A stretch of 11,905 nucleotides of DNA from Spirochaetales bacterium. GTDB lineage: Bacteria > Spirochaetota > Spirochaetia > DTKZ01. The stretch is from contig JAISAF010000008.1 in NCBI GenBank assembly GCA_031266855.1, positions 1-11,905 of the forward strand, written 5' to 3'. This document shows positions 1 to 6,719 of this stretch, piece after piece. Under the pieces are notes generated by a model. The model was not told the DNA's origin. It made no database searches and saw only the letters and a list, made by a program, of their open reading frames with translations. How positions within the stretch are numbered: position 1 is the stretch's first letter; every line of letters begins with the position of its first letter. The translations under genes were made by a program, and so were the position numbers.

Positions 1-212
1 CAGACCGGCGCAGCCGGGCTGGTAGCGGAAATGTGTATGCCTTGCGCATACACATTTCCGCTACTGCCGCTGGTGCGCGCGCCAGGGATTGGAGCGGAAA
101 TCCCGCAGGAAAGCGCATCGGCGCTTTCCGAGGAATTGGAGCGGAAAGCCCGGCCCCGGCGCGAAGCGCTGGGGAGGCGCCCAAACGCGGGATCGGCCTC
201 TTCACCCATAAG
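1..212 (+). repeat. Modular hairpin-slot repeat, copy A
   Basis: This non-coding stretch before the CCA-transferase gene is built of short conserved linkers and three inverted repeats. Slot 1 is 22-40/46-64 (19-bp perfect arms, 5-nt loop CTTGC). Slot 2 is 108-116/121-129 (9 bp, loop ATCG). Slot 3 is 154-162/166-174 (9 bp with one G-T, loop GAA). The linkers contain CCAGGGATTG at 82-91, AGCGGAAA at 93-100 and 140-147, and AGGCGCCC at 175-182. The same linkers, in the same order but around different hairpins, recur at 4671-4778 and, inverted, at 6720-6850. The word CCATAAG near 206-212 is also shared with the second copy, so the unit may end there. The left boundary is not visible: the window opens inside the unit, and CAGACC at 1-6 matches 4552-4557. 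Short reading frames across it are by-products of its GC content. Confidence 0.85.
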
Positions 213-218
213 CGTTTT

Positions 219-224
219 TATAGT
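219..224 (+). promoter_or_regulatory. Possible -10 box for the CCA-transferase gene
   Basis: TATAGT lies 11 nt before the GTG start of the downstream gene, just after the hairpin repeat. No Shine-Dalgarno-like sequence lies between it and the GTG, so a transcript from it would have a leader of only a few bases. No convincing -35 box is at the right distance. This is a weak call. Confidence 0.25.
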
Positions 225-235
225 ATTTTTACCGG

Positions 236-1606
236 GTGATACGGAGAATCCCATTTCAAATAAAGGAAATACATGACATTCTCAGGAACGCGGGGTTTGA
301 CTGCTACGTTGTGGGTGGCGCTGTACGCAACCTTGTTCTGGGGACGCCGCCGAAAGACTGGGACCTTGCTTCAAACGCGCAGCCGGATCATGTAATGAAA
401 CTGTTCCGCAAGGTGATCCCTACCGGAGTTCTTCATGGAACAGTAACGGTTTTATACAAAGGTCTTCATGTTGAAATGACAACTTTTCGCATCGATGGTT
501 CATATTCGGATTCCCGGCGGCCCGATTCGGTGGAATACACGTCCTCGCTTCTGGAGGACTTAAAACGCAGGGACCTTACTATCAATTCGATGGCGCTTAA
601 CATTGAGACGGGCGAGATCATTGATCCTCACGATGGCAGGGGCGACTGCAAAAGAAAGCTGGTACGCGCTATCGGTATTCCCGAAGAGCGTTTTGACGAG
701 GATGGTCTGCGGATTCTGCGGGCGCTGCGTTTCGCGGGCCGCCTCGGTTTTTCGATAGAGCCGTCTACTTTCGCCGCGATGAAAAGCAGGGCGAAAAACC
801 TCCTTGGTATTTCCGCGGAAAGGATTCGCATGGAGCTGGAGGGCATCCTTGAATCGGAAAAACCTTCTGTTTCGTTTCAGGGAATGGCCGAAACAGGTGT
901 ACTGCGGCTTATTCTGCCGGAACTGGACGCATGCCGCGGCGTAGAGCAGCGCGAGCTGCATCTGTTTGACGTATTTACCCACAGTATCCTCGCGTGCGAC
1001 GCGGCGCCGGCCCGCGATCAGGGGCTGCGTCTGGCGGCCCTTCTGCACGATATTGGGAAACCTCCTGTCCGCGGCGAAGGCGAAGACGGGCTGCCCCGCT
1101 TTCATGGTCACGAAAGCGAATCTGCCCGCCTTGCCTGGAATATCCTGCAACGGCTGAAATTCCCAAGCGCCGTCATAAAACGGGTTAGCCATCTTATTGC
1201 CCAGCACATGTTCAGCTACGATTCCACCTGGTCGGACGCCGCTGTGCGGCGCTTCATAATCCGCGTGGGCCGGGAAAACCTTGAAGACCTTTTTACCCTG
1301 CGAACAGCCGATGCCCAGGGCATGCGGAACTTACCCGCGGACGCCCGCGGTCTTGAGGAACTGCGGCAAAGAGTAAGCTCTGTCCTGAGCCGGGAGGAAG
1401 CGCTCTCGCTGAAAGATTTAAAGGTCAGCGGGGATGACATTAAAAAAACGCTGGTCCTTCCCCCCGGCCCGGCTGTCGGAAAAATCCTCGGCTTTCTGTT
1501 TGAATCCATCCTGGAAGATCCCGCCCTCAACGAGCGGGAAAAACTCCTCCACATCGCCAAAAACTTTTACACAACGCGCCTGCAAACCGGCGCGGAAAAA
1601 ATCTAG
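236..1606 (+). CDS. cca: CCA tRNA nucleotidyltransferase (class II, HD-domain type)
   Basis: This cytoplasmic enzyme adds or repairs the 3'-CCA of tRNA using CTP and ATP. The 456-residue product shows the class II order. The head has GGAVRN at residues 27-32 and the catalytic carboxylates in DWD at 41-43. RRDLTINSMA lies at 111-120. ERFDEDGLRILRALRF at 151-166 matches the nucleotide-recognition region. An HD phosphohydrolase-like domain follows, with H249, HD at 271-272 and HGHE at 290-293. The length fits HD-bearing CCA enzymes. The start is GTG at 236: an in-frame TAG at 221 leaves no upstream option, and the N-terminus aligns naturally with the family. There is no clear ribosome binding site. 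Whether it adds all of CCA, or only CC or A as in species with two enzymes, cannot be told here. No terminator hairpin is evident after the stop. Confidence 0.95.
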   Translation: MIRRIPFQIKEIHDILRNAGFDCYVVGGAVRNLVLGTPPKDWDLASNAQPDHVMKLFRKVIPTGVLHGTVTVLYKGLHVEMTTFRIDGSYSDSRRPDSVEYTSSLLEDLKRRDLTINSMALNIETGEIIDPHDGRGDCKRKLVRAIGIPEERFDEDGLRILRALRFAGRLGFSIEPSTFAAMKSRAKNLLGISAERIRMELEGILESEKPSVSFQGMAETGVLRLILPELDACRGVEQRELHLFDVFTHSILACDAAPARDQGLRLAALLHDIGKPPVRGEGEDGLPRFHGHESESARLAWNILQRLKFPSAVIKRVSHLIAQHMFSYDSTWSDAAVRRFIIRVGRENLEDLFTLRTADAQGMRNLPADARGLEELRQRVSSVLSREEALSLKDLKVSGDDIKKTLVLPPGPAVGKILGFLFESILEDPALNEREKLLHIAKNFYTTRLQTGAEKI

Positions 1607-1711
1607 CGGTTGTACCGGATCAGGAAATTTCTCATGGGCGATTTTGGCAAAAAACATTGGAATTGATTAATTCGGGCAGCCCCGTTATATGCCGTTGCGC
1701 CGTACCACATA

Positions 1712-2407
1712 TTATTCTATTTTTATATTTAAATTATTATCCACTATTGTTTTCGCCATATATGTATTATCGCTTAATACATACGGATCAATTTCCTGTC
1801 CGCTTTTTAATTCAAATAATATTTTTTTGAATTTTTCATGCACTTCATAATGTTTTGAAATATAACTGTCGTAATATTTTTGTATTGCTTTTTCCAATAA
1901 TTCCCTATTCCCATAACGTTTCAAAAAATCTATATTTATTCTATAACCCATTTGTTTATTATTAGGATAAAACCCATTTTCAACCACGTCCGAAACCAAA
2001 TCGTCAATATCGTCTATAAAACGGTTTGTTACTGGTATAAAATAATTATCCAATTTTTGAATAATATCCTTTACAGAATTTGCGTAATTTTCTTTACCGT
2101 ACAATTCCCATTCCCTATAACCGTCTGCCGCGATATAACCGAGATTATTGCCAAAGTAGCCTTCATCAAATTTCTTATTTACTATACCGCAGTTTATTGT
2201 AATACGCGTTCTATATCCTTTTCCGTTACGATCACTTCCAAAAATATGAATATAAAACTCAAAGTCATTTATTTTTTTACTAATTTCCAGTTTACTTTTA
2301 TAAAATTTATATCCACTGTTTTCTAAATGTTTTATAATATATTCTAAAGCTCCGAGTGTAATTTCCTTTGGCGGAGTGCTTTCGTCATATTTATATACAA
2401 TTTCCAT
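1712..2407 (-). CDS. AT-rich gene of unknown function (DUF4304-like at best)
   Basis: I do not recognise this 231-residue protein with confidence. It is soluble and highly charged, with no signal peptide or membrane segment. Its first half (about residues 15-85: a helix, then IYIH/ITINCGI-like strands and KKF) loosely resembles the DUF4304 group of small proteins, some of which sit among toxin-immunity genes. That is a resemblance by eye only. Base composition is striking: about 20-35 % GC in the lines I counted, against well over 50 % in the flanking tRNA-enzyme genes, with matching codon use (AAA, AAT, TAT, ATA). This suggests acquisition from an AT-rich source. The start is ATG at 2407; no other Met occurs in the first half. 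There is no ribosome binding site, and the promoter is placed for a leaderless message. No toxin gene is adjacent, so an immunity role is unsupported. Confidence 0.8.
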   Translation of the reverse strand: MEIVYKYDESTPPKEITLGALEYIIKHLENSGYKFYKSKLEISKKINDFEFYIHIFGSDRNGKGYRTRITINCGIVNKKFDEGYFGNNLGYIAADGYREWELYGKENYANSVKDIIQKLDNYFIPVTNRFIDDIDDLVSDVVENGFYPNNKQMGYRINIDFLKRYGNRELLEKAIQKYYDSYISKHYEVHEKFKKILFELKSGQEIDPYVLSDNTYMAKTIVDNNLNIKIE

Positions 2408-2414
2408 AGCATGT

Positions 2415-2443
2415 ATTATAATCCCTGGATTTTATTCTGTCAA
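2415..2443 (-). promoter_or_regulatory. Exact consensus sigma70-type promoter, leaderless position
   Basis: On the minus strand, TTGACA (2438-2443) and TATAAT (2415-2420) are both exact and separated by exactly 17 bp. Seven bases then separate TATAAT from the ATG at 2407-2405, so a normal start point would fall on or next to the A of the ATG. No Shine-Dalgarno sequence fits between them. Confidence 0.85.
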
Positions 2444-2474
2444 TTATTTTTATTTGATTATTTTCTAACCAATT

Positions 2475-2783
2475 TTAGTGTGTATTGCGCATAACGTTCC
2501 GGCTGTTTACGGCGTTTTGGCGGCTCAGGAATACGGGCTTTCGCGGATCAGCCCATGCGTCCCGGGTATATGAACCATGCCATACAATCCAATTCCCTGC
2601 CAGAAGAAGATAACGCGGAGCAGGGACCGCGGTTCTTATTTTTTTATCAGCATGATGATCAAATATTTCTTTCCTTTTTTTGCTTCTTCGCCCTTGCCCG
2701 TCTTCGCCCTTGCCCGTCTTCGCCCTTGCCCGTCTTCGACCTTGCCAGTTTTCGACTTCGCGGTAAATTCTTTCCTCGTCGAT
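2475..2783 (-). other. Open frame continuing past the GIY-YIG-like gene's stop
   Basis: Immediately after the TAA at 2786-2784, the same frame stays open for 102 codons and ends at TAA 2477-2475. It is basic and Arg/Lys/Gly-rich over the tandem repeat, then ordinary. It has no Met near its beginning and no ribosome binding site. It could be a broken 3' end of the upstream gene, a readthrough extension, or chance openness in GC-rich DNA. I see no domain. Nothing else is visible in the rest of 2408-2783 apart from the promoter and the 16-bp repeat. Confidence 0.3.
2685..2748. repeat. 16-bp tandem repeat, four units
   Basis: The unit TCTTCGCCCTTGCCCG occurs three times exactly (2685-2700, 2701-2716, 2717-2732). 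A fourth copy with two changes follows (2733-2748), then a fragment (TTTTCGACTTCG, 2749-2760). It lies about 35 bp beyond the stop codon of the minus-strand gene at 2784-3239. Sixteen is not a multiple of three, so any gain or loss of a unit would shift a frame read through it. Confidence 0.95.
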
Positions 2784-3239
2784 TTATCCAGCCGGGGCGT
2801 CGATCTCCTTTACGCGGATGTCCTTATAGCGGCCCGAAGAGGGAAATTCCTTTTCGGCGTGTTTACAGGAAACCGCTATCCAGTGCAGAATATCTTCCAT
2901 ATCGGGGAGCGAGGAACAGTGTACAAAACGGTAGTAGCATTCGTGTTTTGAAACAACCGCCAGAAGTTCCGGCCGCTGTTTTAAGAGGATGGGGTCGGTC
3001 AATTCACGGATAACCGCGCGCAGGCCGCCAAGCCATGCCTTGCCGTAATGAAAAAGCCTCAGCCCGGCCCCGGGGTCTTTGGTGTCTTTGTAGTAAAGCT
3101 CGTACACACCGGCCATCGCGGGGACAAATTTCTGAATATCGTACTTTTCCGCCTTGCGGAGAGCCGACCAGTTTATCGTATAATAAACCCGTCCGCCTTT
3201 TTCCTCTTTCTGAACCAGCGCTGTTGAAAGAACATTCAT
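2784..3239 (-). CDS. Small GIY-YIG-like domain protein (divergent)
   Basis: This 151-residue protein has features of a single GIY-YIG fold: MAGVYEL at residues 42-48 in place of GIY, FHYGKAWLGGLRAVIREL at 63-80 resembling the UvrC pattern (YVGKA..LR.R), and an acidic helix SLPDMEDILHWI at 110-121 where the metal-binding Glu (E115) would sit. Aligned on GKA, the usual Tyr of YIG/YVG is His64, with Tyr65 next to it. R74 could be the conserved Arg. If functional it would be a nuclease or nucleic-acid binder, but the match is weak and a catalytic role is not proven. The start is ATG at 3239 with AGGAGA about eight bases upstream. It is divergent from sua5 and shares the 181-bp gap with it. A 16-bp tandem repeat lies just past the stop, and the frame stays open beyond it. 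Confidence 0.8.
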   Translation of the reverse strand: MNVLSTALVQKEEKGGRVYYTINWSALRKAEKYDIQKFVPAMAGVYELYYKDTKDPGAGLRLFHYGKAWLGGLRAVIRELTDPILLKQRPELLAVVSKHECYYRFVHCSSLPDMEDILHWIAVSCKHAEKEFPSSGRYKDIRVKEIDAPAG

Positions 3240-3350
3240 ACGCAGAAATCTCCTATTTTTTTACCATCTGTATCCACAGGCTTTCACCCCGCCCCAGGCT
3301 TCCGCCTGTCCGGGCCTTACCGCGTTCCCGGCGGCATACCAGAAATCTTT

Positions 3351-3377
3351 TTGATCATAGCCTTACTTTACTATACA
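3351..3377 (+). promoter_or_regulatory. Possible sua5 promoter
   Basis: TTGATC (3351-3356) and TATACA (3372-3377) lie upstream of sua5, with a rather short 15-bp spacer. They sit in an AT-rich dip of the divergent gap, about 44 bp before the ATG. Plausible but not strong. Confidence 0.35.
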
Positions 3378-3420
3378 CAAATCCGCGGCCATCTTGCAAT
3401 CCGCGCGGGCAGAGGATACC

Positions 3421-4440
3421 ATGCTGATGCGCATGAAAACAAAAAAAACCCTTATTCTTGAAACTGACGCGAGCGGTTTTTCCGCCGCGGGAGAAATAAT
3501 CCGGCGGGGCGGGCTGGTTGTTTTTCCCACGGAAACCGTTTATGGCCTTGGGGCCAACGCCTTTGACGCCGCAGCCTGCGCGAAAATTTTCGAGGCAAAG
3601 GGGAGGCCTCAGGATAATCCTCTTATTGTTCATACGGCCCAGGTTTTCTCCCTTGCCCGCCTTGCTTCCGTGATAGAGACCCGCGCCGCGGCCTTAATCA
3701 AGGCTTTCATGCCAGGCCCGATCACCCTTATCCTGCCAAAAACCCAGGATATTCCCGCCGCTGTTACCGCGGGGCTTCCTACCGTTGGCCTGCGTGTTCC
3801 TTCCGATTCCGCGGCGCAGCAGTTTCTTCAGGCCGCGGGAGTTCCCGTGGCGGCGCCTTCGGCGAATGTCTCCGGCAGACCCAGCCCCACAACGTTTGAT
3901 ATGGCCCGCGCGGCGATGGACGGCCGCGCCGACGCTATTATCCGCGGCGGGGATTCCCGTGTCGGGCTTGAGTCTACCATCGTGCGCATAACAGAAGGCG
4001 GACTTGAAATCCTCAGACCCGGCGGCGTCAGCGAAGAGGATATACGCGCCGCTATCCGCGGTTGTCCTGTATACGGCGCGGGAAGCCTCTGTCCCGGAGA
4101 TACTCCTCCGGCGCCGGGAATGAAATACACGCACTACAAACCACAGGCGGAGGTAGTTCTTTTTCAAGGCGGGAAATGGAATCCCCGGATCGCCGGCGCC
4201 GGGGGAAAAACCGGGGTTTTAACGCTGACGGAAAAACACGCGGCCTTCCCCCGGAATTTTCTTGTGAGGGAAATGCCGTCTTTGGAGGAATATGCCCGCA
4301 GACTGTATGCCGAGTTTTTCCTGTTTGACTCATTGGGCTGCGAACGTATTTTCGCTGAATACCCGCCCGAAGAGGGCCTGGGTCGCGCTGTCGCAAACAG
4401 GCTTTTGAAAGCTTCGGGCGGGAATTTTTTTCATAGATAA
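3421..4440 (+). CDS. sua5: L-threonylcarbamoyladenylate synthase (Sua5/YwlC type)
   Basis: This enzyme makes threonylcarbamoyl-AMP from threonine, bicarbonate and ATP, the first step of t6A modification at position 37 of ANN-decoding tRNAs. Numbered from the ATG at 3421 (339 residues), the YrdC domain shows PTETVYGLGANAFD (36-49), KGRPQDNPLIVH (60-71), MPGPITLILPK (97-107), VGLRVPSD (122-129), APSANVSGRPSPTT (145-158), GLESTIV (182-188) and ILRPGGVS (197-204). A linker follows, with APGMKYTHYKP (231-241), the signature that joins the Sua5 C-terminal domain. GLGRAVANRLLKAS near the end is also typical. This is the long two-domain form, not the short TsaC form. AGAGGA at 3411-3416 supports a start at 3421 or the in-frame ATG at 3427. 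A TTG at 3394 is open but less likely. Downstream lies the hairpin array, not a classic terminator. Confidence 0.95.
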   Translation: MLMRMKTKKTLILETDASGFSAAGEIIRRGGLVVFPTETVYGLGANAFDAAACAKIFEAKGRPQDNPLIVHTAQVFSLARLASVIETRAAALIKAFMPGPITLILPKTQDIPAAVTAGLPTVGLRVPSDSAAQQFLQAAGVPVAAPSANVSGRPSPTTFDMARAAMDGRADAIIRGGDSRVGLESTIVRITEGGLEILRPGGVSEEDIRAAIRGCPVYGAGSLCPGDTPPAPGMKYTHYKPQAEVVLFQGGKWNPRIAGAGGKTGVLTLTEKHAAFPRNFLVREMPSLEEYARRLYAEFFLFDSLGCERIFAEYPPEEGLGRAVANRLLKASGGNFFHR

Positions 4441-4484
4441 AAACTTTTTCTAATAGGAATTCCAGTTCTCCCGTGCGTATAACA

Positions 4485-4653
4485 CGGCTGCCGCCCGGCA
4501 GCCGGTTGGTGATAAAGACGTGCACAGCGCGTTACGCGCTGTGCTTGGTGACAGACCACGCAATTTTGTCAGAACAAAATTGCGACCGCCGGGTTGCGGG
4601 CGGCTAATTGCCAAAGGCAATTAGCCGCCCTGGAATTGCCACGGCAATTCCAG
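4485..4653. repeat. Array of five successive perfect hairpins
   Basis: Between the convergent sua5 and dehydrogenase genes, five inverted repeats follow one another: 4485-4492/4497-4504 (8 bp, loop GCCC); 4522-4531/4535-4544 (10 bp, loop TTA); 4559-4569/4574-4584 (11 bp, loop CAGA); 4598-4612/4616-4630 (15 bp, loop AAA); 4630-4640/4643-4653 (11 bp around AC). All arms match exactly. A short direct repeat precedes two of them (TTGGTGATAAAGAC at 4506-4519, TTGGTGACAGACC at 4545-4557). The fourth and fifth share one base and the core AATTGCC/GGCAATT. The array runs directly into the conserved unit at 4654-4789 and seems to be its extension. Confidence 0.9.
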
Positions 4654-4789
4654 GAACTGGTTCTGAGCTGCCGCTGCGCCAGGGATTGCAGCGGAAAGCC
4701 CGCAGGATTTGCATAAGCAAATCCGAGGACTTGCAGCGGAAAGCCCGGTTTTTGGCGCGAAGCGCCAAAAAGGCGCCCAAAACCATAAG
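4654..4789 (+). repeat. Modular hairpin-slot repeat, copy B
   Basis: This copy has the same linkers as the one at 1-212: CTGCCGCTG (4668-4676), CCAGGGATTG (4679-4688), AGCGGAAA at 4690-4697 and 4735-4742, AGGCGCCC (4771-4778) and CCATAAG (4783-4789). The two inner slots hold other hairpins: 4705-4712/4717-4724 (8 bp, loop ATAA), and 4749-4758/4762-4771 (10 bp, T5-GGCGC arm, loop GAA). The base before AGCGGAAA is C in both half-units here and G in both half-units of the first copy. A small 5-bp hairpin, 4788-4792/4799-4803, follows. No promoter or gene is visible in the remainder up to 4825. Confidence 0.9.
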
Positions 4790-4825
4790 GGGAAAACTCC
4801 CCTGCCCCAGCCTGTTACCGCTGCG

Positions 4826-5884
4826 TTATACGCAAGTAAGAATATCCGCTTCGGCAATCGAATATTTGCGCGCAAGCCGTTGAAACGATTCCACCGTAAC
4901 ATCCTCAAGAGGAATTCCTTCCCTGCCGCGCAGACTGTATTTTTCATTTTCGATTTCGCCCGGAAAATATATCCGCCCGACGCCTTCCTGCCTGGGTACG
5001 TCGATTACTTTCGCGAGCCATGTTTGCAGCGTTTGTTTGAAATGCCCGGGTTCCTGAAAATGCCCAATATCGACAGCAATAACCGCAAAGGGAATTTTCG
5101 TGGGATTGCGCGGCTGGGTAATCCAGCTTGAGATTTCATCCGAGAAGCTGCCGCCGGACAGCGCCGAACAAAGAAGTTCTATAGCCAGGGCCAGGCCGTA
5201 TCCCTTGTAGCCGCCTATGGGCAGGAGGCTTCCATCCCGAGCCTCGCGCGGATCGGTTGTGGGTTTGCCGTTTTTATCAAGCGCCCAGCCTGGGGGAATT
5301 TGTTTTCCATTGTCCAGGGCCTGCGTAACTTTTCCCATCGCCGTTATGGTTGTTGACATGTCCAAAAGAAAAAAGGATTCCGCGTTTATTGGCGCGGAAA
5401 CCGACAGGGGATTGATCCCTACAGTTGGTTTTACTCCGCCGGTCGGCGCGATGCCAGGGCGCGAGGCGGTGCAGCAAAATCCTATGCAGTCTTTTTCCGC
5501 GAGGGCTTTACTGTACAGGGAACAGGCGCCTATGTGTCCTGAGTTTTTTACGCTGGTAAATGATATGCCGTATTTTTTCGCGTTTTCCGCGGCGGTCTGC
5601 ACTGCCTTCCAGGCGGCAAGATGCCCCATGCATCCGCGGGCGTCGATCTGCGTAATCGCGCCGTCCGCTTTTATAATCCGCGGTTTCTCTACCGTCGCCC
5701 CGCCCTGTGTAAGAAAGTCAACATAGCGTTCGACCATGCGTATCCCGTGGGTATCAAATCCAAGAAGGGAAGTTTCTGTCATAAGACCCGCCCACAGCAG
5801 GGCATCATCGGGAGGCATTCCGGCTGCCTCCATTACCCGCGCGATAAAGGAAACCGCGCTTTCTTTTTTGATAATTTTACCCAT
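4826..5884 (-). CDS. Ldh2/MDH2-family NAD(P)-dependent 2-hydroxyacid dehydrogenase
   Basis: This 352-residue cytoplasmic oxidoreductase belongs to the family of YlbC/AllD/YiaK/ComC/DpkA, which is unrelated to classic Rossmann lactate dehydrogenases. Signatures are GFDTHGIRMVERYV at residues 42-55 (H46 at the conserved catalytic-His position), NSGHIGACSLYS (114-125), APTGGVKPTVGINPLSVSAP (146-165), DMSTT (175-179), then PTTDP and LPIGGYKGYGLALAIELL (221-238) for the cofactor site. Members reduce or oxidise malate, lactate, sulfolactate, ureidoglycolate, diketogulonate or cyclic imino acids, and the substrate here cannot be read from sequence. The ATG at 5884 has AGGAGA six bases upstream and overlaps the end of the GntR gene by 8 bp, so the two are almost certainly co-transcribed and translationally coupled. 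Regulation by that GntR protein is likely. Its 3' side faces sua5 across the hairpin array. Confidence 0.92.
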   Translation of the reverse strand: MGKIIKKESAVSFIARVMEAAGMPPDDALLWAGLMTETSLLGFDTHGIRMVERYVDFLTQGGATVEKPRIIKADGAITQIDARGCMGHLAAWKAVQTAAENAKKYGISFTSVKNSGHIGACSLYSKALAEKDCIGFCCTASRPGIAPTGGVKPTVGINPLSVSAPINAESFFLLDMSTTITAMGKVTQALDNGKQIPPGWALDKNGKPTTDPREARDGSLLPIGGYKGYGLALAIELLCSALSGGSFSDEISSWITQPRNPTKIPFAVIAVDIGHFQEPGHFKQTLQTWLAKVIDVPRQEGVGRIYFPGEIENEKYSLRGREGIPLEDVTVESFQRLARKYSIAEADILTCV

Positions 5885-6668
5885 TTTTGTTCTCCTTCCG
5901 CGCGGATGTTTTATGCCGCCGCGTCTGTTTTATTATTTCTCCCGGCATCCCCGATGCCGCCTCCAGCCCGGCAATACGGATAGCATGAGCACGTTCCAAA
6001 TGGTTTCGCATACTCCGCGCCGCCTTGTCCGGATTTCTGTTTTGTATCGCGTCCAGAATGGCAAAGTGCTCCTCTATATTTTTTTCAAACCGCCCATCAT
6101 CGATGCGGCCGAATTTCCAGGAAATATCGAAAATCTGTGGAATAATAAGTGAAAGAAAATAGGAAAGGTAGGTGTTCTTCGCGAACTCCGCGATCTTGAG
6201 ATGAAAAAACATATCAATATCGGTACCAGGGTCCCGTTTCAGGAGCGTTCCGGTGAATTGTTCATGAATCGCCCGAAGCTCTTCAAGGTCTTTTTCCTCG
6301 CGGGATCCGGCAGCAAGGGCCGCCGTTTTTTCTTCAAGAAACTCGCGGGCACTCAAAAGGGAAATAATATTGTCCCGGTCAAGATTCAGCATACTTGAGA
6401 TGATGCCCGAAAGCGCCCGAATCCCGATGTCCGACACAAAGGTGCCGCTTTGGGGCAGGGTCTTTACAACGCCATGCAGTTCAAGCCTGCTCAAAGCCTC
6501 GCGCACATCGCCTCTCGTAACATCAAGCTGCTTCGCGAGCATAGCCTCGGAAGGGAGCCTCTCGCCGGGCTTTAAACTGCCCTCAAGAATTAAATCCCTC
6601 ATCTGCGTTAATATCAGACTGGTTATATTCTGCGTCCGGATTTTCCTGAAAACTCCAAGATTACTCAC
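5877..6668 (-). CDS. GntR-family transcriptional regulator, FadR/FCD subfamily
   Basis: This 263-residue one-component regulator has a winged-helix DNA-binding domain at about residues 12-80: RDLILEGSLKPGERLPSE, then LAKQLDVTRGDVREALSRLELHGVV with the wing QSGTFV. An all-helical FCD effector domain follows at about 95-235. The FCD metal site is complete by position: D152 and H156 in DMFFH, H201 in EEHFAILDAI, H223 in MRNHLERA. Such FCD proteins usually sense a small carboxylic acid and repress the nearby catabolic genes, which fits the dehydrogenase and TRAP neighbours. The start is GTG at 6668 with a modest GGGGAA about ten bases upstream. The C-terminus is Lys/Arg-rich, and its stop lies inside the dehydrogenase start region (8-bp overlap). 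No operator can be assigned with confidence. The upstream space is filled by an inverted copy of the hairpin repeat. Confidence 0.93.
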   Translation of the reverse strand: MSNLGVFRKIRTQNITSLILTQMRDLILEGSLKPGERLPSEAMLAKQLDVTRGDVREALSRLELHGVVKTLPQSGTFVSDIGIRALSGIISSMLNLDRDNIISLLSAREFLEEKTAALAAGSREEKDLEELRAIHEQFTGTLLKRDPGTDIDMFFHLKIAEFAKNTYLSYFLSLIIPQIFDISWKFGRIDDGRFEKNIEEHFAILDAIQNRNPDKAARSMRNHLERAHAIRIAGLEAASGMPGEIIKQTRRHKTSARKENKNG

Positions 6669-6719
6669 TCTATAAATTCCCCGTGCAGGTTAGCTCCTCC
6701 GCCTTTTCCGATCAGAAAG

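Noticed and set aside
31..276. Two overlapping plus-strand reading frames across the first hairpin repeat
   Set aside because: They are read through palindromic repeat DNA, have no ribosome binding site, and one overlaps the CCA-transferase start.
560..1207. A 215-residue minus-strand reading frame
   Set aside because: It lies wholly inside the well-supported cca gene on the other strand and shows no family motifs.
1952..2326. Plus-strand frame inside the AT-rich gene
   Set aside because: It is antisense to a gene with an exact promoter and has Phe/Ile/Tyr-rich composition typical of reversed AT-rich coding DNA.
2555..3013. A 152-residue plus-strand frame over the 16-bp repeat
   Set aside because: It overlaps the GIY-YIG-like gene antisense, gets its Arg/Pro/Leu composition from the tandem repeat, and lacks a ribosome binding site.
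3394..3396. TTG start for sua5
   Set aside because: AGAGGA at 3411-3416 lies inside that extension and points to the ATG at 3421 or 3427.
4485..4653. CRISPR array or integron attC cassette array
   Set aside because: There is no constant direct repeat with unique spacers of even length. The hairpins have no attC core sites and no cassette genes lie between them.
4749..4771. Hairpin as a bidirectional intrinsic terminator between sua5 and the dehydrogenase
   Set aside because: Both strands show T5 before and A5 after the stem, so no U run follows the stem in either direction.
4608..5131. Frames over the second hairpin repeat and the end of the dehydrogenase gene
   Set aside because: They translate the repeat linkers (for example LAAESP-like peptides) and then run antisense to the dehydrogenase. 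Such frames are easily misannotated as proteins.
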